A stretch of 38,786 nucleotides of DNA from DATCDR01 sp036510575 (GTDB taxonomy: Bacteria > Actinomycetota > Acidimicrobiia > Acidimicrobiales > Bog-793), in NCBI GenBank assembly GCA_036510575.1, contig DATCDR010000098.1, positions 1 to 38,786 on the forward strand, written 5' to 3'. Position numbers and translations under genes: made by a program. The notes under the pieces are model-generated. The model made no database searches, was not told where the DNA came from, and saw nothing but the letters and a program-made list of their open reading frames with translations. Of the stretch, positions 8,752 through 17,808 are shown piece after piece (position 1 is the stretch's first letter; every line of letters starts with the position of its first letter).

Positions 8752-9078
8752 ATGGCATTCGGACAGCAATCTGGCCCACCGGCGTCGCAACGACAGGTTC
8801 AAGAGTTGACCCAGCTCCTCCAAGATGCTGGGCATGAGGGATTCCGAGAGGCACGTCATCCGCTTGGGCTCACCCAGCGACAAGCGGCAGGGAGGTTCAC
8901 CCGCGACGAGGCCGATGACCTCATCGCCAGGCTTCAGGCGTCAGATGACGCTCCGCCGCTGCTCGATGCGGTCGAGTCCCCGAGGCTCGAGGCGGCGCAA
9001 AAGGTGTTGCGCGTAATGGCAGCTGAGCAGCTCGCCTTCGAACTCGAGCGTCGCGGGTGGACGGTCATACCGCCGTAA
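8752..9078 (+). CDS. Small conserved actinobacterial protein, function unknown
   Basis: A soluble protein of 108 residues. The N-terminal half has two helical segments joined by a loop with GLTQRQAAGRFTRDEADDLIARL (split here: GLTQRQAA, then RFTRDEADDLI), a pattern I recall from hypothetical proteins widespread in Actinobacteria. The C-terminal helix carries LRVMAAEQLAFELERRGW. It has no cysteines, signal or membrane segment. The start ATG has GGGGAGA 8 nt upstream; an in-frame earlier start at 8707 lacks one. It sits 160 bp before the helicase gene, which has its own promoter, so a functional tie is only suggested by proximity. Confidence 0.75.
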   Translation: MAFGQQSGPPASQRQVQELTQLLQDAGHEGFREARHPLGLTQRQAAGRFTRDEADDLIARLQASDDAPPLLDAVESPRLEAAQKVLRVMAAEQLAFELERRGWTVIPP

Positions 9079-9226
9079 TCGACTGCCCGACTCCGGGCTT
9101 GTTCTTTGTGGCTGGGCCGCACGAATGGCAGAGTCGGCTTCTTAGATATTCAGCCGAGGTTGCCACGAGAGCGCCGATGCTTCGCCGACTACCCGAACGT
9201 CTGTTCGATCGGTCTGATTCGTGACA

Positions 9227-9232
9227 TAGAAT
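9227..9232 (+). promoter_or_regulatory. -10 box for a leaderless helicase transcript
   Basis: TAGAAT lies 6 nt before the GTG start of the helicase gene, which has no Shine-Dalgarno sequence. Seventeen bases further upstream is TTCGAT (9204-9209), a weak -35. With this spacing the first transcribed base would be the start codon itself. The same geometry recurs at other genes in the window. Confidence 0.55.
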
Positions 9233-9238
9233 CCGAGC

Positions 9239-12200
9239 GTGCCAGAAGCCGTGCTTGAAAGCTTCCATCCAGCAGTCGCGACGTGGTTCCGTCGACGTTT
9301 TCCGCTCGGGCCCACCGAGGCGCAGGCGCTCGGCTGGCACTCAATAGCGAGCGGCGAAGATACGTTGATCGCCGCGCCCACCGGGTCAGGTAAGACGCTG
9401 GCAGCGTTCCTTGTCGCGATCGATCGATGTCTTGTCGCGTCGATGGCGAGGTCTGGTGAGCGACGCGGAACCTCGGTGGTCTACGTCTCGCCACTTCGCG
9501 CGCTGACAGTCGACATCGCGGCCAACCTCATCGCCCCCTTGGCTGAGATTGCCGAGATCGCCGTCGAGCTTGGCTACCCTCGCCCCGACGTTCACGTCGC
9601 GGTACGAAATGGCGACACCCCCCAGTCGGAGCGGGCCGCGATGGTGCGAGATCGGCCCGAGATCGTCGTGACCACGCCGGAATCGCTCTACCTCTTGTTG
9701 ACAGCTCGCCGCGGCAGGGAGCTGCTCGGCGGTGTCGATACCGTCATCGTGGACGAGGTGCACGCGCTCGCACGCGACAAGAGGGGGGCGCACCTGGCGA
9801 TCACACTCGAGCGCCTCGACCACCTGGTTCAGTCACAAGACGGTCGACGTCCTGTCCGGATCGGCTGCTCGGCGACGCAGCGACCGATCGAGGACGTGGC
9901 CCGCCTGCTTGTTGGAGCGGGACCAGACCGAGTGAATGCCGATGGCGCAACGCGCTGTGAGATCGTCGACGTCGGGCACTCGCGCCCCCTCGACATCGGG
10001 ATCGAGCTGCCTTCAGGTGAGCTTGGTGCAGTGATGCCTACCGAACAACTCGACGAGATCGTCGCCATGATGGCGGCGCAGGTCGCCGCGCATCGGAGCA
10101 CCTTGATCTTCGTCAACACCCGGCGAATGGCCGAACGGATCGGGCACCTTCTCGGGGAGCTGATCGGGCATGACGTCGTCGCGGCGCACCATGGCAGCCT
10201 CTCGATGGCGAGGCGCCTAAACGTCGAGTCGCGCCTTCGTGCGGGTGAGCTGCGAGCGGTCGTCGCCACTGCCTCGCTCGAGCTCGGGATCGACGTCGGA
10301 CCTGTGGATCTTGTCTGCCAGCTCGGGTCGCCACGCGCCATTGCGACATTCCTGCAGCGTGTCGGGCGCGCCGAGCACCGGCGTGACGGCCTTCCGAAGG
10401 GTCGAGTCTTCCCGATGTCGCGCGACGAGCTCGTCGAGTGTGTCGCGCTCTTCGGTGCGGTTCGCGACGGCTGCCTCGATCTTGTGCACCCGCCGGTCGC
10501 TCCGCTCGATATCCTCGCTCAGCAGATCGTCGCCGAGTGCGCAGCACGTGGTGACGAGGGGATAACCGAGGTCGAGCTCGCAGCGCTCGTGCGTGGCGCG
10601 GCTCCCTATGCGACGCTCGACGACGCTCGCTACGCGCAGGTGCTCGCGCTCGTCAGTGACGGGGTTGAGACCGGACGTGGCCGTCGCGGTGCCTATGTGC
10701 ACCGCGACGAGGTCAACGGTGTTCTTCGGGCGCGCCGTGGTGCCCGGCTCACCGCGAGCACCTCGGGCGGTGCGATCCCCGAGCTTGCCGACTACCGGGT
10801 AGTTCTCGAGCCTGACCAGACGACGGTCGGAAGCGTGCATGAGGACTTCGCCGTTGAGGCAATGGCCGGCGATGTCTTCCTACTCGGCAGTACGTCGTGG
10901 CGGGTCTTGCGGGTCGAACAGGGCATAGTTCGCGTGCTCGACGCCGCGGGAGCGGCACCGACGCTGCCGTTCTGGCTCGGCGAGGCGCCAGGTCGAACCA
11001 ACGAACTCGCCGATGCCGTGTCCCTGCTTCGGAGCCGCGTCGAGGAAGCGCTTCGAGCTGGTGGCCCAAGCGTCGCAGTCCGAGCTCTGATCGACTGGTC
11101 CGCTGTCTCGGCGCGGGCGGCTGAGGAGGTCGTTGCCTACCTAGGCGCGGCACTCGGTGAGCTCGGTGCACTGCCCACGAAGTCGCAGCTCATCTTCGAG
11201 CGCTTCTTTGACGACGCGGGCGGGATGCAGTTCGTCGTGCACTCGCCGTATGGCGCGCGGGTGAACCGTGGCCTCGGGCTCGCGCTTCGCAAGCGCTTTT
11301 GTCGAAGTTTCGATTTTGAGCTGCAGGCGGCCGCGAACGACGACGCTGTCGTGCTCTCACTAGGAGCTCAGCACTCGTTCGCGCTCGAGGAAGTGACGCG
11401 CTTCCTCTCACCGGCGACCGTTCGCGACGTATTGATCCAGGCGGTTCTCCCGACACCGATCTTCACCTCGCGCTGGCGTTGGAATCTCGGTAGGTCGCTC
11501 GTCTCCCCACGTTTCCGCGGTGCCCGGCACCTGCCTCCGGCGATTCAGCGGATGGAGGCCGACGACTTGATGGCGGCGATATTCCCGCAACTTGCTGCCT
11601 GCCAGGAGAACGTAACCGGTCCAATTGAGATCCCTGATCACCCGATCGTGGCGCAGACACTTGATGACTGCTGCACCGAGGCGATGGACCTCGAGTCATT
11701 GATCGGGCTCGTCGGAAACATCCGTTCTGGTGAGGTGGCGGTCCGTTGTATCGACACGACCGAGCCCTCGATGCTTGCCCACGAGATCTTGAACGGCAGG
11801 CCCTACACGTTTCTCGATGATGCTCCCCTAGAAGAGCGCCGGACTCGAGCCGTTGCCATTCGACGGGGCATCCCGCTCGAGGCCCATGACCTCTCTGAGT
11901 TGGACCCGCTGGTCGTCGCTGAGGTCGAGTCGGAGGTCACCCCGTCGCCGCGCGATGCCGAAGAGTTCCATGACCTCTTGCTTGCGCTCGGGATCTGTCG
12001 TCGAGAGTCGAGGTTCTCGGTCTACGCCGAGTTGCTCAGCTCTGCTCGACGGCTCTTGGAAGTTACGCTCGAGGACGGTACCGTCGCCTGGTGCGCGACC
12101 GAGCGACGTGAGCTCGTCGAGGCAGCGTTCGCCGGAGCGGAGTTCTCCGCGCCATGGCGCCTCGACAACCCGCCCGTGCATCTTGAGCGACTCGACGCGT

Positions 12201-13540
12201 TGCGGACACTGGTAGCTGGACATCTCGACGTAGCGATCCCCTTGACGCTCGAGGAGCTCTCGCATCGCACTTGCATCACCGATCTGGTGGCGCTTGAAGG
12301 CGTGCTTGCCCAACTCGAGGCGAAGGGGCAGATGCTCCGGGTTCAAGGGGACCGGTACGGGGCGAAGCGGATCGTCGCCCGGATCCACTCGCGTCAGCGC
12401 GATCGGAGCCGTCGCTCGATCGAGCCGGTGTCGATCGCGAGCTATCTCCGATTTCTGGTCGGACATCAGCATCTCGGCATGTCGCGCCTGAGTGGCGTTT
12501 CGGGTCTACTCGCGGTCGTCGATCAACTGCAAGGTCTCGAGGCGCCGGCCGGCGCGTGGGAGGAGTCGATCCTGCCGGCCAGGGTCTCTGGCTACACGAC
12601 TTCAATGCTCGACCAGCTGGCGGCAAACGGTGAGGTTGGTTGGGGGCGGCTCACGCTTCGTGGCGAAGCCGACGACGATCGCCGATCCGGGTCGACGCCG
12701 TCGCGAGCGACGCCGATCGCGTTATTCAGGCGAAGTGATGCTGATTGGCTTCTCGCTGCTGCGCGAGGAGAGGGTCGCGCCGCGTGGCCCGCCCTCGGCG
12801 CCGCTGCCGAGGTCTGCGCCGAGCTTGCATCGAGCGGGGCGCTGTTCTTCTCTGATCTTGCCGAACGAACGCACCGCCTGCCTGTCGAGCTCGCCGAGGC
12901 GCTCTGGGACGGGGTCTCGCGGGGACTGGTCACCGCAGACGGATTCAGCGCAATGCGAGTCCTGCTCTCTGGCCGCTATCGCACGAGCTCGAACAAGAGC
13001 GGTCGAAGCTCTCGGCCTGGCCGCCCGGCACTTCGTCGGCTCTCTGGCGCGCCGGTGCAGGGCGCGCAAAAGATCATGCCGGCACTAGCCGGTGGACGGT
13101 GGTCGCTCGTGGTGGCGCCCGAGCCGGGCGTCTTTGACCGCGATGAGCTAGCGGAGTCGGTGGCCACGCAGTTGCTCGAGCGATGGGGGGTCGTCTGTTG
13201 GGAGATCGTCCAGCGAGAACGGCTCGGGGTTGCCTGGCGCGAAGTGCTGTGGGCGTTGCGGAGGCTCGAGGCTCGAGGGCTCGTCCGAGGCGGTCGGTTC
13301 ATAGCTGGCCCGGTTGGCGAGCAGTTCGCGCTCGAAGGTGTGCTCGCCTCGTTGCAGCGAGCTGCGAAGGACGAAGGCATCGGCCATGAGTTGCGTCTCT
13401 CCGCCGCTGACCCGCTCAACTTGACGGGGATCTTGGTGCCTGGACCAAGGATCCCGGCCGTACGAGGTCGTGATCTGTTCCTTCTCGACGGCGTCCCGAG
13501 CGAGGCTCACGTTGCATCGGTCGGTTCCGCCGCGTCGTGA
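9239..13540 (+). CDS. lhr: Lhr-type ATP-dependent DNA helicase, full length
   Basis: A large superfamily 2 helicase of 1433 residues, the length of the long Lhr class that acts in DNA repair by moving 3'-5' on single strands. The two RecA domains show Walker A (APTGSGKT, Lys52), the DEVH box (Asp172-Glu173), SAT (residue 211 on) and motif VI QRVGRAEHR (from Gln373). The core continues with a winged helix and the Lhr beta-barrel domain (about residues 500-870, including FEREFF-like and SPYGARVNRGLG segments). The C-terminal 550 or so residues form the long Lhr extension of repeated winged-helix-like units. The start GTG directly follows a -10 box, so translation is probably leaderless. Most Lhr proteins have GRAGH or GRSGH in motif VI; here the Gly is replaced by Glu, a form that also resembles the GRSNHR subclass. 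Confidence 0.95.
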   Translation: MPEAVLESFHPAVATWFRRRFPLGPTEAQALGWHSIASGEDTLIAAPTGSGKTLAAFLVAIDRCLVASMARSGERRGTSVVYVSPLRALTVDIAANLIAPLAEIAEIAVELGYPRPDVHVAVRNGDTPQSERAAMVRDRPEIVVTTPESLYLLLTARRGRELLGGVDTVIVDEVHALARDKRGAHLAITLERLDHLVQSQDGRRPVRIGCSATQRPIEDVARLLVGAGPDRVNADGATRCEIVDVGHSRPLDIGIELPSGELGAVMPTEQLDEIVAMMAAQVAAHRSTLIFVNTRRMAERIGHLLGELIGHDVVAAHHGSLSMARRLNVESRLRAGELRAVVATASLELGIDVGPVDLVCQLGSPRAIATFLQRVGRAEHRRDGLPKGRVFPMSRDELVECVALFGAVRDGCLDLVHPPVAPLDILAQQIVAECAARGDEGITEVELAALVRGAAPYATLDDARYAQVLALVSDGVETGRGRRGAYVHRDEVNGVLRARRGARLTASTSGGAIPELADYRVVLEPDQTTVGSVHEDFAVEAMAGDVFLLGSTSWRVLRVEQGIVRVLDAAGAAPTLPFWLGEAPGRTNELADAVSLLRSRVEEALRAGGPSVAVRALIDWSAVSARAAEEVVAYLGAALGELGALPTKSQLIFERFFDDAGGMQFVVHSPYGARVNRGLGLALRKRFCRSFDFELQAAANDDAVVLSLGAQHSFALEEVTRFLSPATVRDVLIQAVLPTPIFTSRWRWNLGRSLVSPRFRGARHLPPAIQRMEADDLMAAIFPQLAACQENVTGPIEIPDHPIVAQTLDDCCTEAMDLESLIGLVGNIRSGEVAVRCIDTTEPSMLAHEILNGRPYTFLDDAPLEERRTRAVAIRRGIPLEAHDLSELDPLVVAEVESEVTPSPRDAEEFHDLLLALGICRRESRFSVYAELLSSARRLLEVTLEDGTVAWCATERRELVEAAFAGAEFSAPWRLDNPPVHLERLDALRTLVAGHLDVAIPLTLEELSHRTCITDLVALEGVLAQLEAKGQMLRVQGDRYGAKRIVARIHSRQRDRSRRSIEPVSIASYLRFLVGHQHLGMSRLSGVSGLLAVVDQLQGLEAPAGAWEESILPARVSGYTTSMLDQLAANGEVGWGRLTLRGEADDDRRSGSTPSRATPIALFRRSDADWLLAAARGEGRAAWPALGAAAEVCAELASSGALFFSDLAERTHRLPVELAEALWDGVSRGLVTADGFSAMRVLLSGRYRTSSNKSGRSSRPGRPALRRLSGAPVQGAQKIMPALAGGRWSLVVAPEPGVFDRDELAESVATQLLERWGVVCWEIVQRERLGVAWREVLWALRRLEARGLVRGGRFIAGPVGEQFALEGVLASLQRAAKDEGIGHELRLSAADPLNLTGILVPGPRIPAVRGRDLFLLDGVPSEAHVASVGSAAS

Positions 13541-13773
13541 GCCGGGTTGCTTACGAAGCGGTGCTGTGCACTTCGCCATGTTGTGTTGGTCTTCGAGCTT
13601 GCGGGAGTCTTCGGTGAGCTCCCGGGCAGGTAGATAGGGCGAACTGACCCTGATCAGCTCCGGGGCCGACCCGAGGATGCGTCGGCGTGGAATCGGGGTG
13701 GCACGCCGAGGGGGCGTGGTTGTGGAAACGTAGCTGCTGGTATGGATCTCCCGCTCGATCTAGGTGAGCGCGC

Positions 13774-15267
13774 GTGAATCGACGAATTCGCGTGCTCGCA
13801 CTCGTGCTCGTCGTCTGCTTCGTGCTGTTGTTCGTGCAGTTGAACAACTTGCAGGTACGCGAGGCTTCGCAGCTGCAAGCGAAATCGAGCCTGCTGTTGC
13901 CATCTGGGCAGACCTGGTACAGCTCGCCTCGCGGCGAGATTCTGAGCTCCGACGGGGCGGTGTTGGCTTACTCCACGAAGACCTCGGCTGGCTATGTCCG
14001 GCACTACCCCTACGGGCCGCTGTTTTCCGACATCACCGGCTACTACGACGCCGTCCAAGAAGCCGCTCCCTATGGTGTCGAGGCTGAGTACAACAGCTAT
14101 CTCGTCGAGCACCAGTCGAAGCCGAAGGGGCTTTCGGGTGTGCTCGCCCAGGACAGGGGAACGGACTCGGTCGTCCTCACACTCTCGCTGCAGCTGCAAA
14201 AGGTCGCCGAGCACGCACTCGGCAGCTTCTTCGGTGCGATCGTCGCGGTCGATCCGCAAAATGGCGACATTCTCGCCATGTACTCCAATCCGACCTATGA
14301 CCCGAACGGTCTCTCGTCGCTCGACCCTGCGGCCGATCAGCGTTACTACAACAGTGTCGCCAATGATCGACCGAACCCGTCCTGGGGAGGCGCACTCTTG
14401 AACAGCGCCACGAACTACCCGATCGCTCCAGGTTCGACCTTCAAGGTGATCACCACCTCGGCGATGTTCGATCGCGACCCATCGCTGCTTACGATCAACG
14501 TCCCGTACACAAATGCGCTCCGTATCAAAGGTACGGACTTTCTCTTACACAACTACGGCGGCGAGACCTGTGGCGGGGTTCTGCAGGTGATCCTCGCTCA
14601 ATCTTGTGACACCGCGTACGCCTCGATTGGCGTCACGCTCGGAGCTGCCAGTCTCTATGACGAGGCGACCTCGTTCGGCTTCGACCAGGTGCCGCCGATC
14701 GACCTGCCCAAAGGTGAGGTCGCGGCATCGAACTTCCCGCCACCGGCGAGCTTTGCTGACAACCTGCCTGGAGTCGCGTACTCGGCCATCGGCCAGGAGA
14801 ACGTCTCGGAGACCGCGCTCGAAGATGCACTTATCGCGTCAGCGATCGGCGACAACGGCACGATCATGAAGCCGCACGTAATGGCCAACGTCGTGAGTGA
14901 CGTCGGCCAGCTCATCGACACGTACACCCCGACGCCGTGGCGGAGGGCCACCTCGTCGAGTACCGCGAACGCCGTTCGGAACTTGATGATCGGCGTCACG
15001 TCGTCCGCCCTCCGTGGGACAGCGGCGGGGGTGTTCCCTCCCACGATCACGGTCGCGGCGAAGACGGGAACCGCGGAGACCGTCGGAGGCTGTTCGGCTG
15101 ACTGGCTGATCGCGACCGCACCGGCCGGCCCTGGCGCGACGCCAAAGGTCGCCGTCGCGGCGGTGCTCCCATTCCAAAATGGTTTGACGTGCAGCGACAC
15201 CGGTGCAGTCGCAGCGGGACCTCGGGTCGCCGAGGTGCTCGACGCGGCGTTGGCAGAGGGGCGCTAG
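13774..15267 (+). CDS. Class B penicillin-binding protein (PbpA/FtsI type transpeptidase)
   Basis: A peptidoglycan DD-transpeptidase of 497 residues anchored by one N-terminal helix (VLALVLVVCFVLLFVQL, about residues 7-23) with the catalytic domain outside. All three active-site motifs are present: STFK with Ser221 and Lys224, the SxN-type motif as SCD (Ser277) and KTGTAE from Lys430. The 140 residues after the helix match the short dimerisation domain of the actinobacterial PbpA type rather than the long one of FtsI. In many Actinobacteria PbpA sits beside RodA and Ser/Thr kinase genes; here it stands alone. The start GTG has AGGTGAG a few bases upstream. Asp in place of Asn in the second motif is worth noting but is likely tolerated. 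Confidence 0.92.
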   Translation: MNRRIRVLALVLVVCFVLLFVQLNNLQVREASQLQAKSSLLLPSGQTWYSSPRGEILSSDGAVLAYSTKTSAGYVRHYPYGPLFSDITGYYDAVQEAAPYGVEAEYNSYLVEHQSKPKGLSGVLAQDRGTDSVVLTLSLQLQKVAEHALGSFFGAIVAVDPQNGDILAMYSNPTYDPNGLSSLDPAADQRYYNSVANDRPNPSWGGALLNSATNYPIAPGSTFKVITTSAMFDRDPSLLTINVPYTNALRIKGTDFLLHNYGGETCGGVLQVILAQSCDTAYASIGVTLGAASLYDEATSFGFDQVPPIDLPKGEVAASNFPPPASFADNLPGVAYSAIGQENVSETALEDALIASAIGDNGTIMKPHVMANVVSDVGQLIDTYTPTPWRRATSSSTANAVRNLMIGVTSSALRGTAAGVFPPTITVAAKTGTAETVGGCSADWLIATAPAGPGATPKVAVAAVLPFQNGLTCSDTGAVAAGPRVAEVLDAALAEGR

Positions 15268-15455
15268 CAAGGAAGTAGGAGATCGTCCCGGCGGGTTGCA
15301 ACGAGAGGTCGCTCGCCGTGGTCATCGCTCCTCGAGCACGAGCGACTTGCTCGCAGGCTCGCTTCGTGCCCATGTTGTAGTTGGCGTGCGATCGACGCGC
15401 GATGCTTCTTTCTTAACGGTGAGCGAAGCGCTTGGCGCGAGACACGGAGGACGCA

Positions 15456-15845
15456 GTGGCGAAGGATTCGACGAATACACGCCTTCGGACGGTTGACCAT
15501 GAGGCGCGTGCCGCGATGGGGGCTGAGAAGCGCTTCGAGCAGGACCTGATCGACGCACTGAGTGGTGGGACCAACACGATGGTTCGTTACGTCGACACGC
15601 CTCCAGGTAGTGGATCACCTGCGGGAATGCACGTCCACGTCTTTGACCAGCTCTTTTACATTATCTCGGGGACGATGAGCATCGAGATCGACGGCGACCG
15701 GTTCGACGCGGGCCCAGGGAGCCTCGTCGTATTTCCTGAGGGCGTTCCACATCGCAACTGGAACGAGGGAGCTGAGGCGACGATCCATCTGGCGATCAAC
15801 TCGCCCCTGCCAGATCCGACGAAGCCAATCTCGATCTCGGTCTGA
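15456..15845 (+). CDS. Small cupin-domain protein
   Basis: A single-domain cupin of 129 residues. Cupin motif 1 is GMHVHVFDQLFYIISG, with two metal-ligand histidines, and motif 2 is PGSLVVFPEGVPHRNWNEG, with the third histidine. Such small cupins bind a metal ion and act as dioxygenases, isomerases or sugar-binding sensors; the sequence does not say which. The start is GTG at 15456, set by GGAGG 5 nt upstream; a TTG 24 bp earlier is in frame but has no ribosome site. The next gene, a PPOX-fold protein, starts 41 bp after the stop, so the two are probably cotranscribed. Confidence 0.88.
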   Translation: MAKDSTNTRLRTVDHEARAAMGAEKRFEQDLIDALSGGTNTMVRYVDTPPGSGSPAGMHVHVFDQLFYIISGTMSIEIDGDRFDAGPGSLVVFPEGVPHRNWNEGAEATIHLAINSPLPDPTKPISISV

Positions 15846-15886
15846 CGCCGAGCGATCTGGACAAGCGAGTTCGAACGCTGGCATCG

Positions 15887-16282
15887 ATGAGCGTATTTAC
15901 CGACGGTGAGCTCGAGTATCTCGCTTCTCAGCGACTGGCTCGAATCGCGACGGCCTCGGCGTCTGGCCAGCCTGACGTTGCCGTCGTCGGCTTCGGGCTC
16001 GACGGCGACGCCATCGTGAGCGGTGGCATCGATCTCACCAAGACCATCCGGATGCGGTTTTTGCAGGAGAACCCGCGAGCCACGATCGTCGTCGACGATC
16101 TGGCGTCGGTCACGCCGTGGGCGCCTCGGGGCGTGAAGGTGCGCGGTCGTGCGAGCCTCGAGGACCTCGATGGCGCCCTTCGGATCCGCATCGAGCCCGA
16201 GGTGATCTGGAGCTGGGGGATAAATCGCGACGCCGAGAAGCGGTTCGCCTCGATCGAGCGCCGAGCTGTGGGCGGCTCCTGA
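15887..16282 (+). CDS. PPOX-class F420-dependent protein
   Basis: A protein of 131 residues with the split-barrel fold of pyridoxamine-phosphate-oxidase-like proteins. Its start MSVFTDGELEYLASQRLARIATAS and the following QPDVAVVGFGLDGDAIVSGG closely follow the F420-binding PPOX subfamily of Actinobacteria (TIGR04023-like). The segment VTPWAPRGVKVRGRA and the end IRIEPEVIWSWGIN are also typical. The ATG start lacks a clear ribosome site, as expected for a second gene close behind the cupin. The reaction is probably F420H2-dependent reduction or F420 storage; the substrate is unknown. Confidence 0.88.
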   Translation: MSVFTDGELEYLASQRLARIATASASGQPDVAVVGFGLDGDAIVSGGIDLTKTIRMRFLQENPRATIVVDDLASVTPWAPRGVKVRGRASLEDLDGALRIRIEPEVIWSWGINRDAEKRFASIERRAVGGS

Positions 16283-16381
16283 CGAAGCAAGCGGCGATAC
16301 GTGCTCGACACGTGATTCGCGACTTCGTCGTGATCGTCGTTTCCGGCCGACGCCTTGACGACGTCGTCGGTCTCCCGATTC

Positions 16382-17104
16382 TCAGCTCGTCGGTGGCGCC
16401 GGGTCTCGCCTGGACTCCTCGATGAGCCATGAGAAGAGTCGCTTGCTCGCTTTCTCGCGCGGCAGGCATTCAGGGTGCCACTGGACCGCGAGCACACGAC
16501 GTTCTCGATTCTCGATCACCTCGACGAGCCCATCCTCAGCTCGGCCCATCGGCTGGAGGTGATCTCCAAGTAGCTCGATTCCTTGGTGGTGCATCGAATT
16601 CACGTCGAGCTCCCGGCGCTCGAGAAGCCCTGCGAGGAGGGACTCGGGCTCGAGGAGGATACGGTGAACGGTCTCGTAGCGTCGCCGGGGCCGGGTGTGT
16701 CGGATGCCATTCGCATCGTCAAGGTGCTGGCGAAGCGTCCCACCGAACGCGACGTTCACCAGCTGGGCGCCTCGACAGACTCCAAGGACGGGGATCCCGC
16801 GCTCGAGAGCGGCGGCGACTAACGCGAGCTCGGATCGGTCGCGCTCGTTATCAATGCCGGACGTCTTCTCCTCTCGAGCCGCGCCGTAGTGGTCCGGCGA
16901 GATGTCGCCGCCGCCGGTGAGGAGCAGTCCGTCGAAGCTCGCTACTGCTCGCTTCGCGATCTCTCGGGGCGCGGGTGGGATGAGCAATGGAACGCCGCCC
17001 GCTTGCAGCACTGCGGTGACGTACTCGCGCGGGGTCGAGTCGAATCGCCGACCTCCGTGCGTCTCGCGCCCGACGCAGACCCCGATCCTTGGCTCGTTGC
17101 TCAC
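16382..17104 (-). CDS. Class I glutamine-amidotransferase-like hydrolase (peptidase C26, PuuD-like)
   Basis: A gamma-glutamyl amide hydrolase of the C26 family, 240 residues, the usual length. The nucleophile is Cys110 in GVCRGAQL, and the His210-x-Glu212 pair lies in VQWHPE. The TGGGDISPDHYG segment (from about residue 63) and LDVNSMHHQGIE are hallmarks of the PuuD branch, which splits gamma-glutamyl-GABA to glutamate and GABA. No other putrescine-pathway gene is nearby, so the exact substrate is open. The start is a GTG at 17104; the frame is open further upstream but that part (rich in Pro, Ser and Arg) does not look like protein. The ribosome site is weak. Confidence 0.9.
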   Translation of the reverse strand: MSNEPRIGVCVGRETHGGRRFDSTPREYVTAVLQAGGVPLLIPPAPREIAKRAVASFDGLLLTGGGDISPDHYGAAREEKTSGIDNERDRSELALVAAALERGIPVLGVCRGAQLVNVAFGGTLRQHLDDANGIRHTRPRRRYETVHRILLEPESLLAGLLERRELDVNSMHHQGIELLGDHLQPMGRAEDGLVEVIENRERRVLAVQWHPECLPREKASKRLFSWLIEESRRDPAPPTS

Positions 17105-17232
17105 GACGACTTGCCGATCAGGTGCTGTCCTGCGGCTGTGACGAAGGTCATGGCAACACGTTGTAGTCGGATTTCTGGGATTCGTTCGCGCGCTGCTGGC
17201 TGAAGGTGGGATCCTGATAGTGAATTTCGCGA

Positions 17233-17664
17233 TTGGGGGCAGTGAGCGACTTGGCGACGTGGGATCCAAAGGCCGACCAGGTGGGGAGCTTGCTCCGGCC
17301 TGATGAGCTCTTGGCAGCACGAGGCAAGTACCGACGAGGCGAGATCGACCATTCGTCGCTCAGTGAACTCGAGGACAGCCTGATCGTCGAGGCACTGGCT
17401 CGCCAACGCGACCTCGGCATGGGAGTGCTCACCGACGGCGAGTTCCGGAGGGATGCGTGGCAGACCGACGTTACCTGTGCACTCGAGGGATTCTCACCAG
17501 AGCGGCCGATTGTCCGAAACACGCTCCTCGATGGCTCAGTGGTGGAGCTTGAGATGCATACCAACCACTCGTTGGTCCGCTCCGTCAGGTTCGACGCATC
17601 ACCAGGACCCCCAGGCGGTCGTGTGCGGCGAGGGCACTTCCGCGCAGAACTTCGGGATCTTTGA
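17233..17664 (+). pseudogene. Truncated MetE-like (cobalamin-independent methionine synthase II family) gene
   Basis: The first 100 or so residues match the N-terminus of the roughly 370-residue MetE-like family: ADQVGSLLRPDELLAAR, then GEIDHSSLSELEDSLIVEAL, then GVLTDGEFRRDAWQTD and ALEGFSPERP. After about position 17560 the similarity ends and the frame stops at 17664. The conserved zinc-site and substrate part is missing altogether. Between 17600 and 17808 another frame reads GIFERLGGMEMLHKLPELME, then a TGA at 17714-17716, then a further coding-like stretch ending in AFAKSKPGGVTK; I do not recognise it. The whole stretch looks like the remains of one or two broken genes. The nearest start is TTG 17233 or GTG 17242. 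Confidence 0.7.
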
Positions 17665-17808
17665 GCGGTTAGGTGGCATGGAAATGCTGCACAAGTTGCC
17701 TGAGTTGATGGAGTGAAGACAGATCGGGTCGAAGGAGTCGTTTGCTCTTGACGGGTTTTTGCCTGGGCGCTTAGCGTTCGCCAAGTCGAAGCCTGGAGGC
17801 GTCACCAA

